Origin: Actinophytocola sp963727495
Lineage (GTDB): Bacteria > Actinomycetota > Actinomycetes > Mycobacteriales > Pseudonocardiaceae
Assembly: GCA_963727495.1 (NCBI GenBank)
Contig: CAVSGQ010000006.1
Location: 1,054,001-1,118,000, forward strand
DNA: 64,000 nucleotides
Direction of reading: 5' to 3'
The position numbers and the translations under genes are program-made. Numbering within the stretch: position 1 is the first letter of the stretch; each line of letters starts with the position of its first letter. Shown here one piece after another: positions 45,224-53,079 of this stretch. Below the pieces are notes generated by a model. It did not search any database, was not told the origin of the DNA, and saw only the letters and a program-made list of their open reading frames with translations.

Positions 45224-45928
45224 TCAGAGGTGCTCGGTGACCTCGGCCGCCTCGTCGGCCGCGACCCGCGCCAAGCGTTTGCGCTCCCGGCGCGACCTGA
45301 TCAGCTCGATGATGATCGGGATGACCGAGACGAGCACGATCAGGATCGCCATGGCCTCGATGTTCGCCCGGACGAACTCGACCTTGCCGAGGAAGAAGCC
45401 CAGGATCGTGACGCCGGTGGCCCACAGCACGCCGCCGACCGCCGAGTAGGCGAAGTACCGGCGGGGGTCCATCCGGCCGACGCCGGCCATCGCGGTGATG
45501 AACGTCCGCACGATCGGCACGAACCGGGCCAGCACGATGGCCCGGGCGCCGTACTTGTCGAAGAACTGGTGCGTCTTGTCCACGTACTCCTGCTTGAACA
45601 GCCGCGAGTCCGGTCTGGTGAACAGGGTGGGCCCGACCTTCGCGCCGATCCAGTACCCGCACACGTTGCCGGCGAACGCGCAGACCGTGACCAGCACGCA
45701 GACCAGCCACAGCGGGGTCGCGATCGCCCCGGTGGCCACGAACAGGCCCGCGGTGAACAGCAGCGAGTCGCCCGGCATGAAGAACCCGACGAGCAGGCCG
45801 CACTCGGCGAAGATGATCAGGCAGGCGACGGCCACCGCCCAGCCGCCCATCCCGCGCAGGATGACCTCCGGGTCAAGCCAGGACGGCAGGATCGACATGG
45901 TGTGCACGGTGGCGGTCGCAAGCGTCAC
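45224..45928 (-). CDS. DedA-family membrane protein (second copy)
   Basis: About 234 residues. Core: FAECGLLVGFFMPGDSLLFTAGLFV, GYWIGAKVGPTLFTRPDSRLFKQEYVDKTHQFFDKYGARAIVLARFVPIVRTFITAMAGVGRMDPRRYFAYSAVGGVLWATGV. It keeps the PGDSLL and RFVPIVRT motifs and is closer to classical DedA than the gene at 41729. I chose GTG 45928, which lies 7 nt after a TACCTT -10-like hexamer (possible leaderless start); GTG 45949 and ATG 45898 are alternatives. Role as for the first DedA. Confidence 0.88.
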   Translation of the reverse strand: MTLATATVHTMSILPSWLDPEVILRGMGGWAVAVACLIIFAECGLLVGFFMPGDSLLFTAGLFVATGAIATPLWLVCVLVTVCAFAGNVCGYWIGAKVGPTLFTRPDSRLFKQEYVDKTHQFFDKYGARAIVLARFVPIVRTFITAMAGVGRMDPRRYFAYSAVGGVLWATGVTILGFFLGKVEFVRANIEAMAILIVLVSVIPIIIELIRSRRERKRLARVAADEAAEVTEHL

Positions 45929-45955
45929 GATGCCCAAGGTACCGAACACGGGACA

Positions 45956-46261
45956 CTAGAGGAGGGTCAGCAGGCCGACGACCGCACCGGCGGCCAGGCC
46001 GAGCAGCACGGCCAGCAGGATGACCCAGCCGACGGCCACCGCGCGGTCCGGCTCGTCGAGCCGGCTGGTCCGCTCGGGCGGGCGCATCGTGCGGACCGTG
46101 GGCGGGTCGGCTGCGGGCGGCGCGACGTCCTCGCCGGCCAGCAGGCCGTAGCCGCCGAGCACGGGTCCGGTCGGGTCGACGTGTTCGGGTTCCGGCAGCG
46201 GCGTGCGGGCCGCGTGCGCGCGCAGTGCCTCGGCGACCAGGCGCTCCGGATCGTCGGTCAC
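45956..46261 (-). CDS. Small protein with C-terminal membrane helix
   Basis: 101 residues from GTG 46261, which overlaps the nagA stop (GTGA). The first ~65 residues are hydrophilic (VTDDPERLVAEALRAHAARTPLPEPEH); a single hydrophobic segment, AVAVGWVILLAVLLGLAAGAVVGLLTLL, closes the protein, so it is a tail-anchored type. I recognise no family. Translational coupling to nagA is the main support for the start. Confidence 0.75.
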   Translation of the reverse strand: MTDDPERLVAEALRAHAARTPLPEPEHVDPTGPVLGGYGLLAGEDVAPPAADPPTVRTMRPPERTSRLDEPDRAVAVGWVILLAVLLGLAAGAVVGLLTLL

Positions 46262-47409
46262 ACCTGCGACGCTACTACCCACTCGCCGGCCTTCATGACC
46301 GCGCACGGGTGCAGCGTCTCGTCGAGCATCACCAGGTCGGCGGCGAGCCCCGGTGCGATCCGGCCGGTGACCGCGCCCAGGCCGAGCAGCTCCGCGGGCC
46401 GGGTGGAGGTGGCGGTGACGGCCTCACCGACGCCGAGCCCGCAGGCGTGCACGAGGTTGCGGAAGGCCACGTCCATGGTCAGCGTGCTGCCGGCCAGCGA
46501 GTCGCCGCCGGCGAGCGTGGGCACCCCCTCGGTGACCGTGACCTCGAGCCCGCCGATGTCGTAGTCGCCGTCCCCGGCGCCCGCGGCGGCGATGGCGTCG
46601 GTGATCAGCACGGTCCGCCCGGCGCCGGCGTGCCGGGCGGCCAGCCGCACGACCGTCGGGTGCAGGTGGACGAGGTCGCAGATCAGCTCGATCGTGACCC
46701 GCTCGTCGTCGAGCAGCGTGCCGATCGGGCCGGGCTCGCGGTGGTGCAGCGGGCGCATGCCGTTGAACAGGTGGGTCGCCACGCTCGCGCCGGCGTCCAC
46801 GGCCGGCACCACGTCCTCGGCCAGCGCGTCGGTGTGCCCCACCGCGGCCAGCACCCCGGCGTCGACCAGCCGCTTCACCGCGGGCACCGCCCCGTCGAGC
46901 TCGGGGGCGATGGTGACCATCCGGATGGTGCCCTGCCCCGCGGCGAGCAGCGTGTCGACCGACGCGGCGTCCGGCGCCCGGAGCACCGCCGGGTCGTGCG
47001 CGCCGCAGCGGGCCGCGGACAGGAAGGGGCCCTCCAGGTGGACGCCGGCGAGCAGCCCGCCGGTGACGAACTCGCGCAGCGCGGCCACCTGCGCGGCCAG
47101 TTCGGGGATCGGCCGGGAGACCAGGCTGGCGAGCATGGTGGTGGTGCCGTGCCGGCGGTGCGCCTCGACGGCCTGCCGCACCTGGCCGGCGTCGGTGAAC
47201 GACGCGCCCCCGCCGCCGTGGCAGTGGATGTCGACGAACCCGGGGACCACCCAGGCTCCCCGGGCGTCGGTCGTCGTGGCGTCGGGCCGGTCGGGCGGGG
47301 CGCCGTCGCCGACGGAGCCGATGGCGCCGTCCTCGACGAGCACCCAGCCGGGGTCGAGTACGCCGTCCGGCGTAGCGACCCTGCCCCCGGCGATGAGCTG
47401 CGCAGCCAT
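46258..47409 (-). CDS. nagA: N-acetylglucosamine-6-phosphate deacetylase
   Basis: 383 residues from ATG 47409, behind AAGGGAG. It removes the acetyl group from GlcNAc-6-P during amino-sugar use and wall recycling. Visible are VVPGFVDIHCHGGGGASFTDA (HxH metal site), GVHLEGPFLSAARCGAHDP, AVGHTDA, VATHLFNGMRPLHHREPG and ITDAIAAAGAGDGDYDIGG with the catalytic Asp. A DasR-like site abuts the -10 region upstream. A small membrane protein is coupled downstream. No nagB or PTS gene is adjacent. Confidence 0.95.
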   Translation of the reverse strand: MAAQLIAGGRVATPDGVLDPGWVLVEDGAIGSVGDGAPPDRPDATTTDARGAWVVPGFVDIHCHGGGGASFTDAGQVRQAVEAHRRHGTTTMLASLVSRPIPELAAQVAALREFVTGGLLAGVHLEGPFLSAARCGAHDPAVLRAPDAASVDTLLAAGQGTIRMVTIAPELDGAVPAVKRLVDAGVLAAVGHTDALAEDVVPAVDAGASVATHLFNGMRPLHHREPGPIGTLLDDERVTIELICDLVHLHPTVVRLAARHAGAGRTVLITDAIAAAGAGDGDYDIGGLEVTVTEGVPTLAGGDSLAGSTLTMDVAFRNLVHACGLGVGEAVTATSTRPAELLGLGAVTGRIAPGLAADLVMLDETLHPCAVMKAGEWVVASQV

Positions 47410-47433
47410 GCCACTCCCTTGCACCGCGACCCG

Positions 47434-47452
47434 ACCCTATTGGTCTATACCA
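47434..47452 (-). promoter_or_regulatory. nagA promoter with DasR-like (dre) operator
   Basis: TGGTCTATACCA at 47441-47452 differs by one base from the DasR core TGGTCTAGACCA. Right next to it, on the minus strand, is a -10-like TAGGGT (47434-47439), 25 bp before the nagA start. A GntR-type DasR bound here would block the promoter until glucosamine-6-phosphate or related sugars release it, as known in Streptomyces. Confidence 0.75.
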
Positions 47453-47651
47453 TAGCCGCTCTCGACGATGTGGGGACGATTAACAAGGTATCAATGGGAT
47501 TGGGTCAACGGTAACCGCCATCGGGTGACCCGCCGGGTCCCGCGGGTGGTCGGGACGGCGGCCGGTCGTGCGCGCCACGCCGTCCTCGGCACGGCGGCCC
47601 GCACCGGCGCGCTCCCGGCCCGACCTCGGAGAACAGAGCCTCGCTCGCGGC

Positions 47652-48248
47652 TCAGCCGGGCTGGCGCATGATCTTCTGCAGCGCGTCCAGGGCGCGGCTC
47701 GCGGTCGACTTCACCGTGCCCTTCGAGATCCCGGCGGCGTCGGCGATCTCCGCCTCGGACAGGTCGCCGTAGTACCGCAGCACCAGCACCTCGCGCTGCC
47801 GCGGGGGAAGCTGCGAGAGCGCCCGGACCACCGACTGGTGCTCGGCGGTCAGCATCGCCAGGCTCTCCGCGGAGCGGGCGTTCACCTGGTGCGGCGGGGT
47901 GTACTCGCGTGCGGTCTTGCGCCTGCGCAGGACGCTGCGGGAGCCGTTGACCACCGCGGTGCGCAGGTAGCCCAGCGCCGCGGCGGCGTCGCGCAGGTTG
48001 CCCCAGTTGCGGTGCAGGCCGGTGAACGCCTCCTGCACCACGTCCTCGGCCGTCGCCGGCTCGTCGACCAGCAGCACGGCCAGCCGCACCAGGCGCATGC
48101 GGTGGGTCCGGTACAGGTCCTCGAGGGTGAGCGGCGCCGGCTCCTTGCCGGGTACCGCGAAGCTGCCCGTGTCGATGGCCCGGAGGTGCCCGAGCGTGCG
48201 TTCGACGCTGCGCTCCGCGCTCCCGCTGAATGCCCCGTCCCCGTTCAC
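47652..48248 (-). CDS. RNA polymerase sigma factor, SigE-family ECF type
   Basis: 198 residues from GTG 48248, 6 nt after a TAGGGT -10-like hexamer (leaderless). Region 2 is LEDLYRTHRMRLVRLAVLLVDEPATAEDVVQEAFTGLHRNW; region 4 is VVRALSQLPPRQREVLVLRYYGDLSEAEIADAAGISKGTVKSTASRALDALQ. The ~40 residues before region 2 are unusual but disordered-looking. No anti-sigma gene is adjacent on either side, so its control is unknown. Confidence 0.9.
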   Translation of the reverse strand: MNGDGAFSGSAERSVERTLGHLRAIDTGSFAVPGKEPAPLTLEDLYRTHRMRLVRLAVLLVDEPATAEDVVQEAFTGLHRNWGNLRDAAAALGYLRTAVVNGSRSVLRRRKTAREYTPPHQVNARSAESLAMLTAEHQSVVRALSQLPPRQREVLVLRYYGDLSEAEIADAAGISKGTVKSTASRALDALQKIMRQPG

Positions 48249-48343
48249 GTCGAAACCCTATCGGTCGGCACGGGTCGCGGACAGTGACTCCGCGTGCGGA
48301 AGTAGCGTTCGGGGCGGAAAGATCGAGCCGAGGGAGGCCGCGG

Positions 48344-48625
48344 ATGGCCTGGTTCACCGTGGAGACCACCTACACCGACGACCGGGACCGGCTCGCCGCC
48401 GTGCGGCCGCGCCACCGCGAGTACCTGGGGCGGCTCGTCGAGCGGGGCACGGTGACCGCCGCCGGACCGTGGGCCGACGACTCCGCCGGGTTCGCGATCT
48501 ACCGGGTCGCCGACCGTGCCGAGCTGGACCGGCTGCTCGACGAGGACCCCTACACCACAGGCGGCGTGGCGGTGGGGCGTGTGGTCCACGAATGGAAGCT
48601 GCTGCTCGGTAGCTGGGCTCAGTAG
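48344..48625 (+). CDS. YciI-family protein
   Basis: 93 residues from ATG 48344, behind AGGGAGG. MAWFTVETTYTDDRDRLAAVRPRHREYLGRLVERGTVTAAGPWADDSAGFAIYRVADRAELDRLLDEDPY fits the YCII fold, with the conserved His in RPRHREYL and the acidic DEDP motif before the last strand. Some members are dehydrochlorinases or carry out minor cleavage steps; most are unassigned. The last 7 bp overlap the converging PPOx gene. Confidence 0.9.
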   Translation: MAWFTVETTYTDDRDRLAAVRPRHREYLGRLVERGTVTAAGPWADDSAGFAIYRVADRAELDRLLDEDPYTTGGVAVGRVVHEWKLLLGSWAQ

Positions 48626-49083
48626 GTTCCGCCCAGCTTGCGGTGGTCCCAGCTGACGGTCCGCGTCGGCGTGCAGATCAGCCCCACCCGCTTGGGCGCC
48701 TGCAACCGGACGAACTGGGTCGCCGCGGTGGCGGCCTGCTCGCTCGGGTTGTACCGGCGCATCAGCTCGGTGCCGATCAGCGCGACCTTCTCGGTGTCCT
48801 CGACCAGCTCGACGTCGCACTCCATGGACACCCCGCGCAGCTGGTCGTAGCTCTCGCCCGTCTCGACCAGCACCGTCGCCTGCGCGAGCCGGCGCAGGTT
48901 GGCCGCCTTCTGCGACTTGCGGTAGGTCCAGGTCGCGATGCCGTCCCCGCGCGGGAAGTACCACAGCGGCACCAGGTGTGGCCGGCCGTTCGGGCCGATC
49001 GTCGCGATGCTCGCGACCCTGCCGCCGGCGAGGAGGTCGCCGATCTCCTCGGTGGTCAGGACGATCTGCGCCCGTCGTGACAT
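48619..49083 (-). CDS. PPOx-class F420/FMN-dependent protein
   Basis: 154 residues from ATG 49083, behind CGGGAGG. The split barrel is recognisable: RVASIATIGPNGRPHLVPLWYFPRGDGIATWTYRKSQKAANLRRLAQATVLVETGESYDQLRGVSMECDVELVED, with the substrate/cofactor-contacting PHLVPLW and RKSQKAANL blocks. It belongs to the actinobacterial F420- or FMN-binding PPOx group; which cofactor cannot be told from sequence. It is preceded by the SDR gene on the same strand with 29 bp between them. Confidence 0.9.
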   Translation of the reverse strand: MSRRAQIVLTTEEIGDLLAGGRVASIATIGPNGRPHLVPLWYFPRGDGIATWTYRKSQKAANLRRLAQATVLVETGESYDQLRGVSMECDVELVEDTEKVALIGTELMRRYNPSEQAATAATQFVRLQAPKRVGLICTPTRTVSWDHRKLGGTY

Positions 49084-49112
49084 CCGCGCCTCCCGCTGCC
49101 GGTGAGCCTCGG

Positions 49113-50015
49113 TTATAGCGCACCCGCGCTGCGTGCGGCCGCCCGGCCGCCGGGGCCGACCAGGCTCGACTCGACCGCGCCGCGCTCGGCGATGTCGGCC
49201 AGCACCGCCTCGTCGGCGGCCGGCACGACCGCGCGCGCCTGCCGCTCGACCAGCCGCGGCAGCAGCGCGCGGACCAGCTTCGCCACGCCGACCCAGCCCG
49301 GCACGTGCACCGCCCGGGCCCGCTTCGCGATGCCGGCGCTGATCAGGTCGACCGCCACCGACAGCGGGTAGGTCCGGCCGGCCAGCCCCTTGCTCGCCCG
49401 GCGCAGCGTGCCGAACACCGGGTGCGCGTCGGCGTTGCCGACCATGTCGGTGGCGATCCACGTGGGGTGCGCGACCCCGATGTCGACACCGAGGTGCCGG
49501 ACCTCCGCGCGCAGCGAGTTCCCGAACGCCTCCACGCCCGCCTTGGCCGCCGAGTACGCCGCGTTGCCCGGGATGTGCACGATCGCCGCGGCCGAGGACA
49601 CCAGCAGCGCGTAGCCCTTCGACTCGATCAGGTGCGGCAGCGTGACCCGGACCGTGCGCCACACACCGAGCAGGTCGACCTCGATCACCCGCTCGAACGC
49701 GTCGCGGTCGATGGAGCGGGTGAACCCGGTGGCCGCGATGCCGGCGTTGGCCAGCACCACGTCGATCCGGCCGTAGCGCTCGACCACGGCGGCCACCGCG
49801 CGCTCGAGGTCGGCCCAGCGCGTCACGTCAGCCTCCCACGCGCCCGCGTCCTGCCCGCAGTCGGCGGCGACCGTCGCCAGCTCCTCGGCCTCCAGCCCGA
49901 CCAGCGCGAGCTTCGCGCCGCGGCCGGCCAGGTCCCGGGCCACGCCGGCGCCGATGCCCCGCGCCGCCCCGGTGATCAGCACGACCTTCCCGCGCACGTT
50001 CCTCCTGCCGACCAT
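49113..50015 (-). CDS. Short-chain dehydrogenase/reductase
   Basis: 300 residues. Motifs: VVLITGAARGIGAGVARDLAGRGAKLALVG, VLANAGIAATG, YALLVSSAAAIVHIPGN with the catalytic Ser, YSAAKAGVEAFGNSLRAEV and AHPTWIATDMV. The C-terminal extension of ~60 residues (VKLVRALLPRLVERQ-type helix) is typical of membrane-leaning actinobacterial SDRs. Direct repeats 33-57 bp upstream may control it. The substrate is unknown; possibly cotranscribed with the PPOx gene. Confidence 0.92.
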   Translation of the reverse strand: MVGRRNVRGKVVLITGAARGIGAGVARDLAGRGAKLALVGLEAEELATVAADCGQDAGAWEADVTRWADLERAVAAVVERYGRIDVVLANAGIAATGFTRSIDRDAFERVIEVDLLGVWRTVRVTLPHLIESKGYALLVSSAAAIVHIPGNAAYSAAKAGVEAFGNSLRAEVRHLGVDIGVAHPTWIATDMVGNADAHPVFGTLRRASKGLAGRTYPLSVAVDLISAGIAKRARAVHVPGWVGVAKLVRALLPRLVERQARAVVPAADEAVLADIAERGAVESSLVGPGGRAAARSAGAL

Positions 50016-50047
50016 GCCGCCTCCTCGCCGAGAGTCCGGGCTGAACT

Positions 50048-50072
50048 TACCATGAGTAACCTACCGTGAGTA
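50048..50072. promoter_or_regulatory. Direct repeat in divergent SDR/PhoD promoter region
   Basis: TACCATGAGTA (50048-50058) and TACCGTGAGTA (50062-50072) are near-identical direct repeats with a 14-bp period, in an AT-rich gap between the SDR gene and phoD. Short direct repeats are the PhoB/PhoP style of site, although the PHO-box period is 11 bp; each half also resembles a TetR half-site. The regulator is unknown. Confidence 0.45.
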
Positions 50073-50148
50073 CATGGCAAATGTGTACCGAATGTTTACG
50101 AAGAACGGCTGTATGTAACCGGCCGTGGGTGCGACAAGATTCGGGACC

Positions 50149-51777
50149 ATGTCACAGGTATTCGATCGTCGTTCGGTCCTGAAGGCATCCGGTGTGGCCG
50201 CGGTGGGGGTCGCGGTCGGCGGCACGGTCGCCGCCGCCCCGGCCATGTGGGCGGAGCCCACCGACCCGGTCTTCGCGCACGGCGTGGCCTCCGGCGACCC
50301 GCTGCCCGGCGCGGTGCTGCTGTGGACCCGCGTCACCCCCACGCCGGACTCCGTGCCCGGCTCGGGCCAGGGCCCCGCGGTCACCGTGACCTGGGAGATC
50401 GCCACCGACCCGGGGTTCGGCACGGTCGTCGGCTCGGGCGGCGTGGCGACCGGCCCGGACCGGGACCACACGGTCAAGGCCGACGCGACCGGCCTGGCCC
50501 CGGCCACGACCTACTACTACCGCTTCCGCCTCGGTGACGCGGTCTCCGGCGTCGGCACCACCCGCACCGCGCCCGCCGCGACGGCCGCGGTCTCCCGGCT
50601 GCGGTTCGGCGTCGTCTCCTGCTCGAACCTGCCCCAGGGTCACTTCGCCGCCTACCGCTACCTCGCCGAGCGCGGCGACCTGGACGCGGTGCTGCACCTC
50701 GGTGACTACATCTACGAGGGCGGCGGCTCCGGCGTGCGCCCGCACCAGCCGCCGCACGAGATCATCACGCTCGCCGACTACCGCCAGCGGCACGCGCAGT
50801 ACAAGACCGACGAGCACCTGCGGCGGCTGCACGCGGCCGTCCCGGTCATCGCCACCTGGGACGACCACGAGGTCGCCAACGACGCCTGGTCCGGCGGGGC
50901 GGAGAACCACCAGCCCGACACCGAGGGCGACTACGCGACCCGCAAGGCCGCCGCGCACCGGGCGTACTTCGAGTGGATGCCGGTGCGCAACGAGGCCGAC
51001 AAGATCTACCGGCGGCTGCGCTTCGGGCTGCTCGCCGAGCTGTCCATGCTGGACCTGCGCAGCTACCGCTCGCAGCAGGCCAAGCCGTTCGACGGCCACG
51101 TCGACGACCCGGACCGGACCATCACCGGCGCCGAGCAGATGGCCTGGCTGCGCGACGGGCTGACCTCCAGTGGCGCGCAGTGGAAGCTGGTCGGCAACTC
51201 GGTGATGATCTCCCCGGTGCTGGTGCCGCCGCTGCCCAGCGAGCTGCTCGGCCCGCTGCTGGAGCTGCTCGGCCTGCCGCGCGACGGCGGCGTGGTCAAC
51301 CCCGACCAGTGGGACGGCTACACCGCCGACCGCCGCAGGCTGCTCGACACGATCGCCGGCAACGGCATCCGCGACACGGTGTTCCTCACCGGCGACATCC
51401 ACTCCTCGTGGGCCTGCGACATCCCGCGTGACGCCGGGCTCTACCCGCTCTCGCCGTCGGTGGCCGTGGAGTTCGTCGCCACCTCGGTCACCTCGGACAA
51501 CATCGACGACCTCGCCGGCGTGCCGCCGCGGACGCTCGGCCCGGTCGTCGAGGGCGCGCTGACCACGCTGAACCGGCACGTCAAGTGGGTCGAGGTCGAC
51601 TCCCACGGCGCCTGCGTGCTGGACGTGACCCCGGCCGCGGCGCAGATGGACTGGTACTTCCTGGCGAACAAGGAGGACCCGGCGAGCGCGCTGTCCCACG
51701 CGCGGTCCTACCGGGTGCGGGCCGGCACGCAGAAGGTGCAGCGGGTCGGCTCGCCGGCCGGGTCGGGCGGCGCGTGA
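50149..51777 (+). CDS. phoD: Alkaline phosphatase/phosphodiesterase, PhoD family, Tat-exported
   Basis: 542 residues from ATG 50149; GTG 50125 is a possible earlier start. The N-terminus MSQVFDRRSVLKASGVAAVGVAVGG is a twin-arginine signal, so it folds inside before export. PhoD features follow: VFAHGVASGDPLPGAVLLWTRVTP (N-terminal domain), LRFGVVSCSNLPQGHFAAYRYLAER, VLHLGDYIYEGG, ATWDDHEVANDAW, and FLTGDIHSSWACDI with Ca/Fe ligands. It releases phosphate from phosphomonoesters and diesters, such as teichoic acid fragments. The stop overlaps the next gene's ATG. Confidence 0.94.
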   Translation: MSQVFDRRSVLKASGVAAVGVAVGGTVAAAPAMWAEPTDPVFAHGVASGDPLPGAVLLWTRVTPTPDSVPGSGQGPAVTVTWEIATDPGFGTVVGSGGVATGPDRDHTVKADATGLAPATTYYYRFRLGDAVSGVGTTRTAPAATAAVSRLRFGVVSCSNLPQGHFAAYRYLAERGDLDAVLHLGDYIYEGGGSGVRPHQPPHEIITLADYRQRHAQYKTDEHLRRLHAAVPVIATWDDHEVANDAWSGGAENHQPDTEGDYATRKAAAHRAYFEWMPVRNEADKIYRRLRFGLLAELSMLDLRSYRSQQAKPFDGHVDDPDRTITGAEQMAWLRDGLTSSGAQWKLVGNSVMISPVLVPPLPSELLGPLLELLGLPRDGGVVNPDQWDGYTADRRRLLDTIAGNGIRDTVFLTGDIHSSWACDIPRDAGLYPLSPSVAVEFVATSVTSDNIDDLAGVPPRTLGPVVEGALTTLNRHVKWVEVDSHGACVLDVTPAAAQMDWYFLANKEDPASALSHARSYRVRAGTQKVQRVGSPAGSGGA

Positions 51778-53051
51778 TGGCGGGCACGCTCTCCCGGCGG
51801 ACGCTGCTCGGGGGCGCCGCGGGCGCGGCGGCGTTGGGCGCGCTCGGCGCGCTCACCGCCGCGTCCGCGCGAGCCGCCGGCGACCTGCGGGTGTACGTGC
51901 TGGTGGTGGACGGCTGCCGGCCGGACGAGGCGGCCGGCGCGTACCTGCCGACCGTGCGGTCGCTGGCCGCGCAGGGCACCTCGTTCACCGCGGCCAGGGC
52001 CATCGCCGTGGCGGAGACGATCCCGAACCACGTGGCGATGATGACCGGCGTGTACCCGCAGCGGTCCGGCGTGCCGGCCAACGCGGTGTGGGACCCGGAG
52101 CGCGGCGAGGTCCGAGACCTGGCGCTGCCGTCGGACCTGCGGGCGCCGACGCTGCTCGAGCGGCTGCCCGCCGAGCTGGGGCTGACCACGGCGAGCGTGC
52201 TGTCGAAGGACTACCTGTTCGGCGTGTTCGGCGAGCGCGCGTCGCTGCGGTGGACGCCGGAGCCGATGCTGCCGGTCACCAACCACGCGCCGGACGTGTT
52301 CACCATGGGCGCGGCGCTGGACATGATCGACGACCACGACCCGGCGCTGATGTTCGTCAACCTCGGCGACGTGGACCGGTTCGGCCACGCGGACCTGTCC
52401 GGGACCTCGATCCGGCTGCTGCGCACGCTCGCGCTGATCGACACCGACGCGCAGCTGGCCCAGTTCGTCGGCCACCTGCGCGACTCGGGTCGCTGGGCGC
52501 GTTCGGTGGTGATCCTGCTGGCCGACCACTCGATGGACTGGTCGCTGCCGCTGTCGCTGATCAACCTGACGGGCCGGCTCGACGACGACCCGCTGCTGGC
52601 CGGGAACGTGCGGATCGCCCAGAACGGCGGCGCGGACCTGCTGTACTGGACCGGACCCGAGGACTCCCGCGCCGAGGCGACCGTCCGCATGCGACAGATC
52701 GCGCAGGCCGCGCCCGGCGTGCTGTCCGTGCACGACCCGGCGGAGCTGCGGCTGGGCACGAACGCGGGCGACGTGGTCGTCTACTGCAAGCCGGGCTGGC
52801 GCTTCACCGACCCGAGCGTGATCTCCAACCCCATCCCGGGCAACCACGGCCACCCGGCCACCGAGCCGATCCCGTTCGTGATCTCCGGCGGTCACCCGTC
52901 GGTGCGCCGCGGCCAGGTGTCGTCGGCTCCCGCCCGCACGCTCGACGTGGCGCCGACCGTGGCGTCGCTGTTCGGGCTGCCCGCGCCGGACGGCGGGTGG
53001 GACGGCCAGGCCCGCACCGAGGCGTTCCAGGGCGTGCCCGCCGGGAATTGA
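51777..53051 (+). CDS. Type I phosphodiesterase/nucleotide pyrophosphatase-like protein, Tat-exported
   Basis: 424 residues from ATG 51777, overlapping the phoD stop by one base. A twin-arginine signal LSRRTLLGGAAGAAALGALGALTAASARA opens the protein. The alkaline-phosphatase fold follows: VYVLVVDGCRPDEA (metal Asp), AVAETIPNHVAMMTGVYPQRSGVPAN with the nucleophile Thr, FVNLGDVDRFGHADLSG, and ILLADHSMD. It cleaves phosphodiester or pyrophosphate bonds outside the cell. With PhoD it makes a two-gene phosphate-scavenging operon. Confidence 0.92.
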   Translation: MAGTLSRRTLLGGAAGAAALGALGALTAASARAAGDLRVYVLVVDGCRPDEAAGAYLPTVRSLAAQGTSFTAARAIAVAETIPNHVAMMTGVYPQRSGVPANAVWDPERGEVRDLALPSDLRAPTLLERLPAELGLTTASVLSKDYLFGVFGERASLRWTPEPMLPVTNHAPDVFTMGAALDMIDDHDPALMFVNLGDVDRFGHADLSGTSIRLLRTLALIDTDAQLAQFVGHLRDSGRWARSVVILLADHSMDWSLPLSLINLTGRLDDDPLLAGNVRIAQNGGADLLYWTGPEDSRAEATVRMRQIAQAAPGVLSVHDPAELRLGTNAGDVVVYCKPGWRFTDPSVISNPIPGNHGHPATEPIPFVISGGHPSVRRGQVSSAPARTLDVAPTVASLFGLPAPDGGWDGQARTEAFQGVPAGN

Positions 53052-53079
53052 CCTCTCCCGGCCCGTCGTTGTTCCCGGC

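Noticed and set aside
46225..47514. Long + strand frame opposite nagA
   Set aside because: It is a shadow of nagA, whose catalytic motifs are intact on the minus strand.
47468..47671. A 67-codon + strand frame between nagA and the sigma factor gene
   Set aside because: Starts inside the nagA promoter region, has an arginine/alanine-rich product and no ribosome site, and runs into the 3' end of the sigma gene.
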